Origin: Bugula neritina
Lineage: Eukaryota > Bryozoa > Gymnolaemata > Cheilostomatida > Bugulidae
DNA: 64,000 bases
NCBI GenBank assembly: GCA_964035545.1
Contig: OZ037765.1
Location: 5,840,698-5,904,697 of the forward strand
Direction of reading: 5' to 3'
Shown: in pieces, positions 37,503 through 52,500 of the stretch
Layout of the letters: every line of letters starts with the position of its first letter
Numbering within the stretch: position 1 is the first letter of the stretch
Program-made: the position numbers and the translations under genes
Notes under the pieces: generated by a model
What the model saw: the letters and a program-made list of their open reading frames with translations, nothing else
What the model was told of the DNA's origin: nothing
Databases searched by the model: none

Positions 37503-40500
37503 ATGGATTGGAGAATCGTTAGTTCATGTGTATATTTGCTTATAAGTATAGGTAAGCTCAATACATGTAATATATTGCTTGCATCTTGTAAACTTTTTAC
37601 TTCTCTATTTGGTATGGTATCATGTTTTGTCAGAACTATGTTTTTTTAGCTTAATCTGTCACCTTAGCAACAATAATTATAAACTTTTTACAGCATTTAA
37701 ATTGTAACATTTGTTAAATGCACTCTATTCTCTTTACAATGTCAGTATTTACTCTCTGTACACGTGTCTTGTATATGTGATCTATTAGGGATTGTAAGAT
37801 GCCAAGTGCTAGATGTTGGAGTGTATCTAAACATGGCCGGTGTGAGTGGTTATATAGACTTTACTGCAGCTGGCCCAAGCGTCACTCAAGCCGCCCTCAA
37901 CCTCACGGGAACTAGTGGCTGGACAGGATGGGAAATTAGGGAATATCCTGTCACCACTACAGACTCTCGTGGCTGTAGTGATTCTGTTCTTGGGAAACGG
38001 TAGGGACTTCTATCTTTACCAAATTTCCTGTATATTTATCTTTACCAAATTCCCTTTTATTGTTATCTTTACCAAAATCTTTCTACTTCTAACTTTTTCA
38101 ATTTCCTCTTATTGTTACTTTTATCAATCTTCCTCGATTTCTACATTTACCAATTGCTAATTCTTGTGCTTTTTTAACTCCTTCTACTTTCACATTGAAA
38201 CCCTATTTTCTACTTATGCCTTCAATATTTTCTTCATCCGAGAAAAAGCATCCAACACCATTATCATAACTTCTGCACCCAACCAACCAAACTGCACATC
38301 TGGAAAGATTCGATCAGTCATTGCAAAGTCAAATTCTAATGAAATATAACTTAATCAAAGTCTAATGAAATCACATGCTAACACACTAAGGTAGAGAGGC
38401 TAAAGCTGTAGCTTCATGGTATAATCCATCGACTAGACCTGCTCGTGCAGCTGAACGTTATTTTTATTGTTTTATTGTAATAATATTACAGAAATGATTA
38501 TTTGCTTAGTGTGCCATTGTATTTAATATCTGTGCCACTGTTTCAAAATTTAAAGGATTTTAAGTAATCAATCATGTGTGAAGCTGACAGGGTGACTTCA
38601 ACTCGTTCTGTTGTAAAATTACAGACTTTTGATTGATTGCACTTTAAAACTCAGAAGTGGAAGTCTGTCTTAAATAAATTATAACACCCCAAACAGTAAC
38701 ATTAGAATACATTTAGTTACTCATAAATGAGGAGCATTGACTTTTCTAATGTGATGCAATTGCTGCATATACCAAAAATACCTCAATTTAAAAGTACAAT
38801 ATATTTTATATCCCAAATATGAAGCGAGTTTAAATAAATTCGTCATTAAAATTGCTTCAACCTGAGTTATGAGCATCTACATATACTTTATAAGTATCAA
38901 TATTTTCACTGCCACCAAATCTATGCGATGTATTATTTGTTTTCTTATACTCTATAAACAATAGCTATTGTTCCAATAGGAATTTTATATTTATATATAG
39001 GCTGCTGCATTTTGGAGTTATAAGATTGTCTAATATAAATGAGCAATAATACAAAGTATTTGTTTCTAGGATACATGATCTTTCAACGTATCTGGAAATA
39101 AAAGATGCTACTCCAGGGCAAGAAGTGACAATGCAGGGTGTTTCTCTGGTCATCGGAAATAATGCCATTCTTGGTAAGCTTTAGGTTGTAACTTTCTATC
39201 AAAGTGGTGCACACCGAATTCCTTTTCAAACAGATTGAACAGCAAAATGGTGATCCAAAAGCACAAAACTATTGAATTAGTCTTTTTTTTATTTACTTTT
39301 CAATTAAATTTGTAGCACAGAAAGTTAGAGTAGGTGTAGAGCTGTAGAAAATCGATGGCTAAAGATATTTGTATTATGAGAATAATTGTGAAATAAAGCA
39401 ATCACATTTAACACTTCAAATGCTTGCTGAAAAGTTAAAATAGAAATCAAAGCTAATCCAAAATTATCTCTGCACTTGAAAGAGAAAGCTCTTCCAAGTC
39501 TTGGGATTGCCAGATGGCAAGCAAATGCCAATTCTGTAAAGTGAAGATGTAAACCACAAATATGTCACATTAACTAGTCACATTAACTAGTTACATTAAC
39601 TAGTCACATTAACTAGTCACATTAACCAGTCACATTAACTAGTCACATTAACTAGTCACATTAACTAGAGCTATAGTTGATTTAATGGGTTTGACAACAG
39701 TATTTATTCACCAAAAGATATAAATAGCGAGAATGGCCCAGTTTCTCTTCCATAATTTATTCTTAGTATAACCCAATAATCCCACGTACGCAGTATGAAA
39801 GTTGAACTAGGGAAAGGACAGATGAATGCAAGCTCATAAGTTTTACTTAAGCTATTACTAAACTCTGCAATCGAGGTTTTTTTGTTAGAAGCTTTTTCCT
39901 GAGTATATTCATCTAGTTGCACAAGTCAACTGTTAATCACTGGTGCTTAATTCCTAATCAATTATATGGAATTACAGTGGTAATGTTTCCTCTATAGACC
40001 ATGTGTAAGAGTTTAGTCTATCTCAAGTTATCTGCAGTACTGTACATCGAATGTTTTGTGTTGACTTGCATAGGAAGATCTCTACTGCTTACTAAGGGAG
40101 ATGTGAGAGCATGTGCTACTATAATACAGCGCCAGGAGCATATTTCCTATGCCGTGGTAAAAGGCCATATTAGTGGTGATGTGCATGTACGGCAAGTTAA
40201 CACCAACTTATTTGCTGTGCTCACCGATTTGTTCAGTACAAAATCACTCACACAAAGCCAAACCATGTAAGTATATCTGTATAATCACTATTAAAGTGCA
40301 CTAATATCTTATTTCTTATATTCTAAGCATAATTTTAGTGTTAAACAAAGCTTGTTACCTAATTATTTGCATAAAATTGTAACAGTTTGAAGATCTACAA
40401 CGGCAGCATAGAGGTAGACAAGGCGGCAGCACAGGCCCAGGTGGTAGATGTTGGCAGCAGATGTGACCAGGTGTCTAAAAGGTCAACTCTGATCGCTCAG

Positions 40501-43500
40501 TTCCACAATGTTCCAGTGTCTGGTGGGGGTGGTTCCATCAGAAATATGCTCAATGTTATTGTTGAACCTGGGGAGTTTGACTTCTCCTGTAAGTCTTTAC
40601 AATAATAAGTAAAAATAGCTCTACAAAAGATACAGTTTGTTACAACAAGTTAATTGAGACACACCTAACAGTTGACATGTATAATAACTAGCTAGTTTTT
40701 GTTCATTAAAGCGTGCTCACAAGATCACAGTGAAGACTCCTAAAAACTGTTGATTAAATGTTTTCCTTTCCTTTGCTTAAAATCAAACTGACATTTATTG
40801 GAAGTGCAGAATCTTTGTTAACTGTTTTCAATATGCATACAACAAAAATCTCTTTTCCTGTAGTATATGTATATGATAATCATTAACAAGTATAAAATAT
40901 TTGTTGGAACTTTCACAATTGGTTTTTTAGAGAAAATTGCATTATATTCATTTAAGAACATTTAATAACCAAAAACACTCAATACTTGCATCATTATTTT
41001 ATACGCATGCTATTCTGCAGCTGGCTCTATACTGTTTGGAGACGACTCCCAAACTTCCTGCGCTAACTTCCATCTCTATGAGCCTAAGACAGTACAGGCT
41101 GTGTTCAGTAGAGATGGTGTTGATGGTAGTATAACATTCAAGCAAGATAATCCTTTCAAACCTACCACAGTTGGTGTTAAGCTACAGGTGAACAAAAACA
41201 TATATTTACCAAATGAAGCATGGGTTTTCTTATCTTCTTGCATTTATATTTTATCTGGTATCATCCTTCCTGAAAGGTTTCTGTAACTCAACTTTCCAAA
41301 AACTTTTATCTGTAGAATTTACAGAACATGGCTGGTGGCTACCATGTACACAAGTTTCCACTACCGTACCAGTTCACTACTGAGACAGATCTTTGTGGAT
41401 CTGGTGTTACCAGCGGACACTTCAATCCTTTAGGGGCTACTACTGGCAGTACACAAGACGAGTTTGAGGTAGGATTTATTTCTGTGATCCAGCAGGTTGC
41501 ATTCTTACCTCTAGCAACTTTGATTGTTCTACATACATATATTAATTGCTATAATATTTATTCTTAGTTACAGAAATAAATTCAAACAATTTGGTGTAAA
41601 AGCAGTTTAGATTATAAGCTAAGTCTAAAAGAATGAGGCCATCCTACTCTCCCTCCTTTACTTTATTCTTGAATGAAAGGAAATCTGCCCACACCTTGTT
41701 ATTGGGAAGCTGTTTCTAAGAGTTGTAGAAGATTATCTTTGGATTATGGTTTAGAATTTCAAATGAAATGAAAACCAACCTTAATTCAGATGAGCTTATG
41801 ACTCGTTGCCACTGTTTCTACGGTGATTGATATAATAAAGCATTTGTCTTTTGCTATCTCTTGTTTTTATCTAAAAATGGAAAACATAGAGAGGCAGTAA
41901 AACACTACTCATTTAGCTTGTTTTCTAACAATAGCTTAACAATAAGAGTTTACATTAGAGTTAGTTTTATGACAGAATGGGAGATTATAGGAGGAGGGGG
42001 GGAGGGCTGAGCTGTGATGTTATCCAATATTTCATTATAGGCCATGTTCAATGTGTCAACAGCTACTTCCCTGGTAATCTAATTGTACTTCCCCTGCAAT
42101 AGATTGAGTATCCACAGCTGTAACTTTTTGAACTGTTGAAACTTTGCTTAAGTATTCAACGACTTTGTCAGGAGGTTTTATTCAATACCTCCAGCAAATG
42201 CATTCATTAATTTATATACAGTGCATTAATATTATATAATTTCGGCAAAAGTGGTGGGGTTTACAATGCTCTATTATAAGCATGATAAATCTTTATTTAT
42301 CCACACCCAACAACATCAAATTTAATATTGCATTACGAAATGAGTTTAACATAAACTGTACTAATAATATAAATATCCCATAATATAGTGTTTCATTTCT
42401 TAGAAAAAAAGAAAATTTATTTTTGCTCATGATGGATGAAAAAGAGGAAGACATTACTCAAATATTACACATTAAAATTTTTCTAGAACTTTGAACTGTG
42501 AGGTAAAAAAAGTTTACAGGGCAGTAGAAGTTATGCAATATATTACATGATTTCCAATGTTTCACAAATAAAGTAGACTCAAACTTACAGTTGGTGCACT
42601 TCATGTAAAATTCAAGTTGAGGAAGTTGCTATATATATACCTCCGTAACTATGAATAGACACAAAATATTAAATATTCTATTGCACAATATTTCTTGGTT
42701 GTAAAATCAAATTTATATAAAGATATGTGCACACAAGTTTTACATACATGTTTTATTTAGATTGGAGATTTGAGTGGGAAACATGGCTTCTTAACTGGAC
42801 TAACCAACATCAATAAGGTCTACACAGATTCATATCTGCCTCTGTTTGGTGAACACAGCGTTGTGGGACGCTCCATTGTAATACATTCACCAGGAGGGGC
42901 CAGATGGATGTGTGCCAACATTGGATATTCTGGACCAGTTACTGTTGCTAAAGCAGAGTTTAATGGAGATGTTCTAGGTTTGACTAATTTCTATTTATAG
43001 AATGGCAGTAATAACATTCCCTGTAACAGACAGGAAGTGTTCTATTATTTACTTTATCATGGTAACAGTAAACCCACTTAATGTAATAGCTATACTACAT
43101 TTTATTTATTTTTAGCTAATGAGCTCTTTTGGTAACTTCCACAACGCCTAAAACAATAGCAGAAATTTTCTGTAATTAGCTGGTATAATGTTCATGAAAG
43201 ATTTGATGTATTTCTGTTTTTGCTAGACTTCAGTATTGCTAAATAATTGGAAGTTACGCTGTAGCGTGTTTACTGCATTATTTATATATGCGCAAGCTCT
43301 GTGAGAAACAGGTGGAAAAGATTTTAAGGGCTATAAACTTCTTTGCCTCTCTTTATTCTAGTAACACAGTTTAAGGACTTAATAGTAGCTCAGGAGTTGA
43401 GCAACAACCTAGCGTAAAGTGTCATGATAGACAAGTGTCTGCCCATTGAATCAGGGTCTCTCCTTTACGTATAGGCATGCCTCCTATATCAATTACATCA

Positions 43501-46500
43501 GTGCAAGTGTAAAGCTGTAGCCTCATTCAGATCAGTTGCAATATAGTCATCTAGTTCGAATTTCTGATTTGGTTTCCTTATGACTATTACTTGATATTTC
43601 CTGTTAGCTGTGTTGAAATTATATATGCTAGAATGTTGTGAATGGCACAAAATATCTCCTTTATGTATCTGAGAGGATTTTCTTCTCAATATTCCATTAT
43701 GACTGTTACTTTGGGCATGTGTATCAAATGTCTGTGGAAGATGTATTCGGTTATAGAGTTAATGCTGTGATATATACTGAAGACCATTGATTTGAATCTT
43801 CTAAAACACAAACGTTAGTGTTTGTGTAGTGTTGAAAAGCTGTTCTAGGTATTTGAAAAATATTATCTATCTACACATAGTTAACTTGTTGAATGTTAGA
43901 CAATCATAGTATTTATCTACAGGCACCATAACATTTGTCCAAGAGGAGAATAAGCCATGGGCTGACACTGCACTGTTCATTGAGATGTCAGATGCAGGGG
44001 AGACAATTGAAGAAACTTTAAATCACAATTATCACATTCATATGAGCCCTGTTGGTGATGACTATCTGGCTAACACTGGCAGGTGTGCCTCTACTGGTGG
44101 TCACTGGAATCCATTTGATGCTCCCATTTCAGGTTTGACTTGTGTTTGCCATGTCCCATATGCATTACTTTTATCATTAATATTACTAGAGAAAGAAAAG
44201 TCATTTTAATTAAATATTCGTTGACTATTAATATAGTTCCTTCTTACCTGTCAAAAGGTTATTTTTGTTGTTTTAATGTTTTTGCAATATTTTATTTCTA
44301 GTCATAAAGTCTTGTCCTGTTCCTGTGCCTTTCCAATCCTCAATTTATATTTTTATATATAACAGAACTTTAAAATGGCAGCACTTCAAAATCTTGTAGA
44401 TTCCGCTGTATACAAGCCAACCTGTGCTGCCAATAGACTGGGCTGTGAAGTAGGAGATCTCAGCAACAAGTATAATGAGACAATAAACATAGCAGCAGGT
44501 CAAACTTCTGCCAAGTACTTCTATACGGATAATATTCCTCTGTCTGGTGCCTACTCTGTTATAAAGAGATCTGTTACCATCCACCAACAGCAGAAAGCTG
44601 CAGCCAGATATGTCTGTGCGGACATTGTCAAGAAGGTGAGTTGTATAGTGATTAATATGCAATAATAATAACCTTGCTCTTATCTTTCAAACAATGGATA
44701 ATTCCAAGAGTTATGTTGTTTCATGATGTTCATGAGGTTAATAGTATATTGTGAAGACGTATCATCCCCTCTATCTGTCCGGCCCACCACTTCTCTACTC
44801 CCACTCAAGTTAGCTAAAACTTCATAAAACCTGGATATGCATGCTGGACTCTCATATCATAGTAAACACTCCTTGATGTCTAACAGCTTGCAGTAACCTG
44901 TTCTTTTTACACCAACTTTCCATGTTGGTCTATTTGAAGGCTTTTGACTTCATGTCATATATGACTCATCATTATGTGTCATACTTTCCAATTTATGTCC
45001 TGTATTACTCTCTGTGAAATGTTTTACCAGTGGTTTAAGCAAAGCATTAGGCAAATAATCTCCTTGGTTATGTGGGAAGCTGTAATTGAAAGCAATGAAT
45101 ATACAATCTGCCTGGTTACACACCAGCAAACCAGTGTGCAGTCGTTAGCTAACAACAACCCGTATTTGTGATTACATGGTTGCTTAGATACCTTGTTATT
45201 ACATGACAGTATACACTTTCCAGAAATTAAAGTACCACAGTTGGTTTTTTAGCTTTATGTTATATAATATGCAGAAACAAAAACTTTAGCTTTTAGCTCT
45301 AACATTTTATTGTTGAACTGTTGCTGCTACTGGCAAGGTTCTAGACTGTATTGAAAAGCACAGCTCTCAGAAAATAACAAGCACTGTTTTTAGAATATAG
45401 TAATAGTAGTAAATGGATATATTATGTGTTTATAAAATATGTTGTGAGCATGGGGTTGCACTGGTGCAACCAATGCTAGAGGGAAAAAAACCATCAGCAA
45501 ATAGATATGAGAAGTTGTCTTCTAGTATTAACATGTGAAATGATCTACTTGGCAGCTGATACCTGTTATAAGGACGGAGGATGAGTGGCAGATGCTGTCT
45601 ACTCCAATGGTGACAGGAGATATCGTGATGGCCTCTTCTGGCCTGCCTTCTGCTGTCACAGACGTAAACGTGTCTCTCAGTGGTTTGAACAGAGTTGCAG
45701 GTGGCTACCATGTACACCAGTACCCTTTAAACACCAGGAACCCTGGTGATAACATTTGTGGCACTACAGGCGGACACTACAATCCCTTAGGTGTGTATAG
45801 CTTGTGGTTTTTTATGATTTCTACATTGCTGTTTAGTTAATGTAAAGCTTGCATTTTGAAAAAAAGAAACAGGTATTTTCTAAATGTGAAATAGTTTATA
45901 TGTCAATAATTGTCTATTCCAATTCATATTCTCATATAGATGTTTATAATTCAAGAAGGATAACTCCTAAACTTCAACAATAAAAGTTGTTCAAAAAAAT
46001 TTTTGTTTCTCCATTAGTTGTGATAGTTAACCGTATGCAAGTATATTCCCACACTATGTGTATATGTCGCGTGCTGGTAATATATACCATATGCTAATAT
46101 CACCTGCTAGGAGCATCAAACTGGGAAGCAAATGACACTCTTGACATGTACGAGATTGGAGACCTCTCAAGTAAATTCAAGTACTTAACAGATTTGACTG
46201 ATTACACGGCTCAGGTATGGCGCATGCCATCTTGGATATTAACATTATTAATTTAGTATAGTCACTTACTGGTGGTAAATCTATCATACATCATGGATAT
46301 TCCATTTCCTTGTCTCAAAATATAAAAATGTTTCCTTAAAGTCGTGTTGAGGTCAACTGCTTTTTCAAATATTTGACATGTTGTGATTAAAGTTGTGTCT
46401 TGACTAAATGTACACAGCAAATCTAAAACGGCTGATTCTATCAACTAAATAAGTTATTCAACTGCCTGCTTCATTTTTAAACATTCAAAGCTAAACTTTA

Positions 46501-49500
46501 ATTCGTTGAGAAACTCTAAAGTTTATGAGATTCACTTTTAAAGAAATGATGAAGTATGCATACAGTTAAAGGTTAAGTGTCAAATAATTGCATTAGTTTA
46601 TACAAGTATAAATAATGGTGCTCATTTTCCAGCTCTCGGACACAAATCTACCTCTGAGTGGTGCATACTCAGTAGCTGGTAGGAGCGTTGTCATACACGA
46701 CTCGTCTTCTGCCAGGTGGAAATGTACAAACTTAGTCTGGGATACTCAGGCCATGAATGGAACTTTGCTTCAAGCAAGAGCTGAATTCTTTGGAGAAATC
46801 GAGGGTCATATAACATTTGTGAGTACAAGTACAATACACACCAACTGTACGTAAATGTTGATATAACATATTAAGTGTCGAGTCTCAAAATCATCTCCGA
46901 TGTTTGTCACATAAACAAGTTAGGAGATTTGGTAGAGTAACAGCGATGGCTGAATGCCTAATAAAGGAATCTTTCAATTCTTTTACACAGATAAAACAAT
47001 TATACTGCTATTAATTTGTTATGTATGAAATAAGAGTTTAGTTCATTTTACCTTAATGAGATCCTGACTTCATTGCTCCTCTGTTAGCCACAAGTATGTT
47101 TGCTGCCAGTGGCCTCCTGGCTGAGCAATAACCTTTGGCTAAAGAGCAATTTGCAATTTTGAATACCTACTGCACATTATTTTAAAATGTATACAGTACA
47201 GCTAGCAACTTAGAATCTAACCCCATGACTAATTTGTAACCAAAAACTCATTGAAATAAAAATATGCTGTCGCTGCTGTTATCTAGTCCCAGGTGGTGAC
47301 CCCTGAAGGAGAGAGTGATGTCAGCATAGAGGTGATGCTGTGGTACAGAGATGAGATTGCTGCCGCCACATCAAACCACAACTGGCACGTCCACGTGTCT
47401 AGCGTGGATGGTGATGATTGCGCCACTGCTAATGGACACTACAATCCTTTCAATGCTCCAGTCAGCTCTGCGGTAAGCCTATTCAGTGCAGGACTACTTT
47501 TTGAGTGACTTGTACGTTATGTGTTCTTTATTGTGCATGCTGTGTAGTACACAATTTTGGGTATGTAAAATATTTGACCACACTGGGAATCGAACCACAG
47601 ATCTCTGGCTTGCAAGCTAACATGTTTACCATTAGACCATAGGAGCTACTGGGAAATCTCAATTCTACAGAGCTCCATATATAAACTTAGTTAGTGGGTT
47701 TCATTAAAGTCGTACTTGTATTTGCTATTACTTGTGTGTAGGAGTACAGTACAGAGTGCAACTCTCAGACACCCAGGAAATGTGAATATGGTGACATGTC
47801 AGGGAAGCTGAGTAAACTGGCTATCGGTACGGCAGCTGCTCCAACTCGTTACGTCTTCAATGATAACTTCCTGTCTCTCAACGGAAAGTTTGCTGGTAAT
47901 ACTTTTCAATCTTTTTTATTTATTAATTAGTAGACAAAGTATTTGTATTTGAAAGCTGGCACTTGGTGGAATCTCTTACATTATTTTTGTAACCTTCATT
48001 AATGGTCTTTGCAATCTGTTGATCTTTTAAAAACTTCAAATTTGCTCCAATTCACAACATCAAAAATTATAAAATGTAAATTATATAATATAAAATAATA
48101 TGTGCTATGAGAACATTATATGATGTAATATATGTAATATGAGAACATTATATGATGTAATATGTGTAATATGAGAACACTATATGATATGATATTGATG
48201 AGCAAAATATTTACTAGATGCATTATGGGAATATAAAAAATTATATTTCATGGAGGCATTCATTTTTAAGATACACATATTTTTTAAATATCTATGCCCT
48301 TTGGCTATTTAACTTATTTATTTTACGGTGTACATAACTCTAGATAAGTCTGAAACCCTTATATTGCCTACAAAAGTGCATAGAAGCGTCACAAGACTTT
48401 TGAGTTGAAATAATAAATAATATTTTAATGTTGTAGGCTGATTTCTATATTCCACAAATAATAATTGTAATTTTTCCATGAGATGTGTATTTAGTAATGC
48501 ATTGTGATTTAACAAGGTTGCAGGCCATCATAACATTTTCTGGCCATTTTAAACAATATTTAAAATGTCTGCATGCTGCATCTTCGTAGTGATTGGCCGG
48601 TCAGTTGTTATTCATGCTGCTGACTCTGGTGCTGCCCGTGTGGCATGTGCTGACATAGCGCCGTTTGGTGGAGCTACGCAGGTTGTTGAGTATCACATAA
48701 TGGAGCCAAGTGGAATCTTCAAGTAAGTTGTCTTATCTTGTTCAAAATGTGTTTTATAATTATTATAATATTATTATAATTATATTGGAATATAAGATTG
48801 TAGGTGGAAACTAATATATAGTCTGGTAAATCTTTTGCATATATGTATTATAGACATCATTGTATACATATCAGCTTCCCAATGTGATGGCATTTAAGTT
48901 GATTATTAATTTTCTGTAAAGTTTTCGGTTAATTAATCGAACCTTAAAATTGAGAAATTGTTTACTAATAAAATATGTCAATGATATTGTGTTATTTACT
49001 GAAAATATCCAACCAATAAACTGAATAATATTATGTCTTCTAATTGCATCTGTTTTCATCTTATTACAGAGATGCCATGGCTGCTGCCATCACAGAAAGT
49101 GTAGAGGCTGATGACACGCAGGTGGTGTATGTTGTTGAAGGATCCACGAGAAATAATTGCACAGCCGTGGAGATATACTTCACAGGTACTTCTGTAGCAA
49201 ATCATCAGTCTTTGCAGTAAATATTCTTGCATTATCCACTTACTGTTAAGATAAAAAGTAATTATTTGCTGTTGAATTATGTTTTTCAGGAGATCAAGCG
49301 AGAGAGTTGAAGCAAAGATTCGACCCGGCTACTTTGCCATTGGCTTATCGCAATGTTGACGTCTGCAATGCTGGTAAGTCTGCATCTTCTAACTGGCAGC
49401 TCAACAACTTCAACTTTATTTTCTCCCTTATATCCGTACTGCCTAATACTTATGGACCACCAAAATAACTATATTCATTGCCAGTAAAATATGCTGCTAT

Positions 49501-52500
49501 AGGGCAGCACTAGAATAGAATTAAGACCATCTGATTAGGTCTAGCTTTTTCTTCTATTAATATCATATTAGCAAAGTAAATCATGACTCAATTGAACCAT
49601 TTTTTTTCAAATGTCAACTTGTAGATTCATAAACAAATTTAACTTTGTTTACTTTTTGATGTCTATAGACTGGGCTGAGTTTTAATAGAAATGTTTCACT
49701 TAGTCTTTCTAACTGTTCATTTTGCTAGGCGGAAAAGCGCAGTATGAAATTCGAGCATTTTTCAATATGGCGGGTGTAAAAGGAGATATCGAGTTTCGAG
49801 AAACAAGTATCGACAGAACTCGAGCTATCATCAGTATTGCGACAAACGAGTCATATCAGTGGGAAATTAGAGAATTTCCTGTTCTTACGACAGATGCCAA
49901 ATCCTGTGATGAAGCCTCTTTGGGCCGTGTGTAAGTAGCCTTGTGGGAAAGTTATTAGTAAAATTAAGATCTATGGCTGTTTAAGATTATTAAACAGTGC
50001 TGTTTCTGTCGGTATTAACTAGCTGAATTTTTCAGAAAAAGTGAATGTCAATTTATTTTAACTATATTACTGTTTCATCAATAAATTTGAACATATAAAA
50101 TATTGTATTAAACTTCATTCTTTCTTTTTAGTTTATATTTGACTTTATAGACAAAAGTTATCATACGCAATATAAGCATTTCCTTAAAATATAATAAATT
50201 TTAAATTATTGTAGTTATCACATAGTCTGAGTTTTGTTCAAAGTCATAAAATGTAGGCAAATACAGTTTTAACTTCTGAAAGTATCTAATGTCAATCAGA
50301 AAATGTTGTTGTTTCAACAGTGTGAAGGATTTGACTGAGTTCCTAGATGTGGTAGACAGCAATACTCGAATGGGCTCTAGTGTGGAACTGAAAGATGTCT
50401 CCATGACTGAAGGAGCAGATGCTATTCTTGGTGTGTAATTTTTCTATTATTGTTTATTGACTGCTGCCTTAACTCTCACCTTAATGCAGCTGATACTTCT
50501 CATGTCCGACAAAACAGCATATCAACCTAAGGATTGTCTGCTCCTGAACTCATTTTGGTGAAGGCATAGATTTCATGATTCATAGAATATGTTTTTACAA
50601 GGGCATCTACAAATTTAGTTTCTTTGTATTTCTTAGCTTGAAAAGCAATTTGTGCACAGTTCAATGATACATTCTAACCTTTTACAATTTTTAAGCTAAA
50701 GTGAAAAGATGAGTACCTTACACTGGTGAATTATAGTACACAGAGTAGTAGAGCTGTAAGCAACTGCGTATTTTATAGGAAGGTCATTACTGCTCAAAAG
50801 TGGTAATAGAAGAGCCTGTGCAACCATCCAGGGACCTGAGTCTCTCTTGTTCTCAACAGTCAAGGGACCTGTGGCTGGCCAGGTTCATGTACGCCAAGTC
50901 GGGTCTCGTTACGCCGTATTTACGGAGCTATTTAGCACCACTTCTCTTCAGCCAAGTTCTTCACCGTAAGTTTAGTAGAAAAAATTGTGAAACTTTTTCC
51001 CCACTGAGATTCGAACTTGAAACCTCCGGCTTGCATTCAGGCGCACTAACAATTACACCACGGGGGCCACTGGGTGAACTCAACAATACAAAAATAAGCA
51101 TTGTATCTGCAAGCTGTAACTTGTTCATAGCTTTCTTGTATGAAACTTGATTATATACAATTGCTGAGAGAAAAATATTTTCTGTTATTATTTTCTGTCC
51201 TAAGTTCTATTAAAGCTGCAATAAAATATCTAAGCTTTGTTTGCTGTCTAGGCTGAAAGTTTACAGAGGAGAAGTGAATGCTGACTCACCTGCTGCTCAA
51301 ATGAGTACCTTTTCTCTAAGTCAGAGATGTTCTTCTGCAGCGACCATGATGGGGGAGGTCAAGGACGTTCCAATAGCTGCTGGTGGCTCCAGCAGCAAAT
51401 ACTTCAATTATATTACTCCAACCACGAGAAGTTTTGACTTTGCAAGTGAGCATACAAAGCGACATTCTATAATCCACATCAATACATTCTTTAATTTAAC
51501 TCAATTTTAGCTTTAGAGCTTACATTTTATGTAATGATAAATCAGCCTCTCCAGAATTTAGACAGAGTATAGTATAAATTTTGGTAGACATACCATGTGT
51601 TTTGTGTAACAACATAGTATATATGCTTCACGATAATTTATATGTTTAGGTAGCTGGTTGAAAATAGGAGACAACTCTCAAACTTCGTGCGCTAACTTCC
51701 ATCTCTACGAGCCTAAGACAGTGCAGGCTGTGTTCAGTAGAGATAGTGTTGATGGTAGTGTAACATTCAAGCAAGATAATCCTTTCAAACCTACCACAGT
51801 CAGTGTTGAGCTGCAGGTAAATGGAAACAAATATTAATGAAATGGAATATGGGTTTTCTTATCTTCTTGCATTTATATTTTATCTGGTAGACATCTTTAT
51901 TCCTGGAAGGTTTCTGTCACTCAACTTTCAAAAACTTTTATCTGTAGAATTTACAGAACATGGCTGGTGGTTATCATGTACATGAATTCCCTCTACCGTA
52001 CCAGTTCACTACTGAGACAGATCTTTGTGGATCTGGTGTTACCAGAGGACACTTCAATCCTTTAGGGGCTACTACTGGCAGTACACAAGATGAGTTTGAG
52101 GTAGGATTTATGTGTAAAGTGACGGCTCAAACTAAATATTCTTATGTGAAGCTGTTTGACTAAATTGAACTGCAAGTCTCTTATAATCATATTATGTCAG
52201 GAAAGATAGGTTGTAATGAAATATTTATATTCTCATTAGAAATAGATCAGCGCAGTTACATGATTAAATAGATCAAGCAACTAAGTACCCTTAGCTCAAA
52301 CTGGATGTATAATTGCAGGCTTTTTGAAGAGTTGTATTTCTGCGTTAAAGCAGTTATGTTTTAAATATAAATATCAAAACAAATTGACAGTTTATATGTT
52401 AATTTACAGTGTTAAATTAATAATATATATGTTTTTATTTAGTTTTATATTAATTTTGAGTACTTTTTCAGGTTTGCTGTATTAATTTCCATTATAAGCG

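Larger units (their letters stand above)
37789..49373 (+). repeat. SOD-repeat block 1 (six modules, 17 exons)
   Basis: Module A (37789-39173 and the start of the next exon) has WEIREYPV where HVH should be and GRSLLLTK where the last His should be: no copper site. Module B (40074-41100) also lacks the ligands. Module C (41021-42900) has GGYHVHKF, SGHFNPLG and GRSIVIHS. Module D (43923-44635) has NYHIHMS, GGHWNPFD and RSVTIHQ. Module E (45556-46818) has GGYHVHQY, GGHYNPLG and RSVVIHD. Module F (46750-48722) has NWHVHVS, NGHYNPFN and RSVVIHA. The last two exons (49070-49373) encode a non-SOD tail ending in DVCNA. Boundaries are approximate because modules cross exons. Confidence 0.88.

Noticed and set aside
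50800-51150. 116-residue frame overlapping a SOD exon
   Set aside because: It is in the wrong frame over the exon at 50779-50965 and then reads through a tRNA-derived element.
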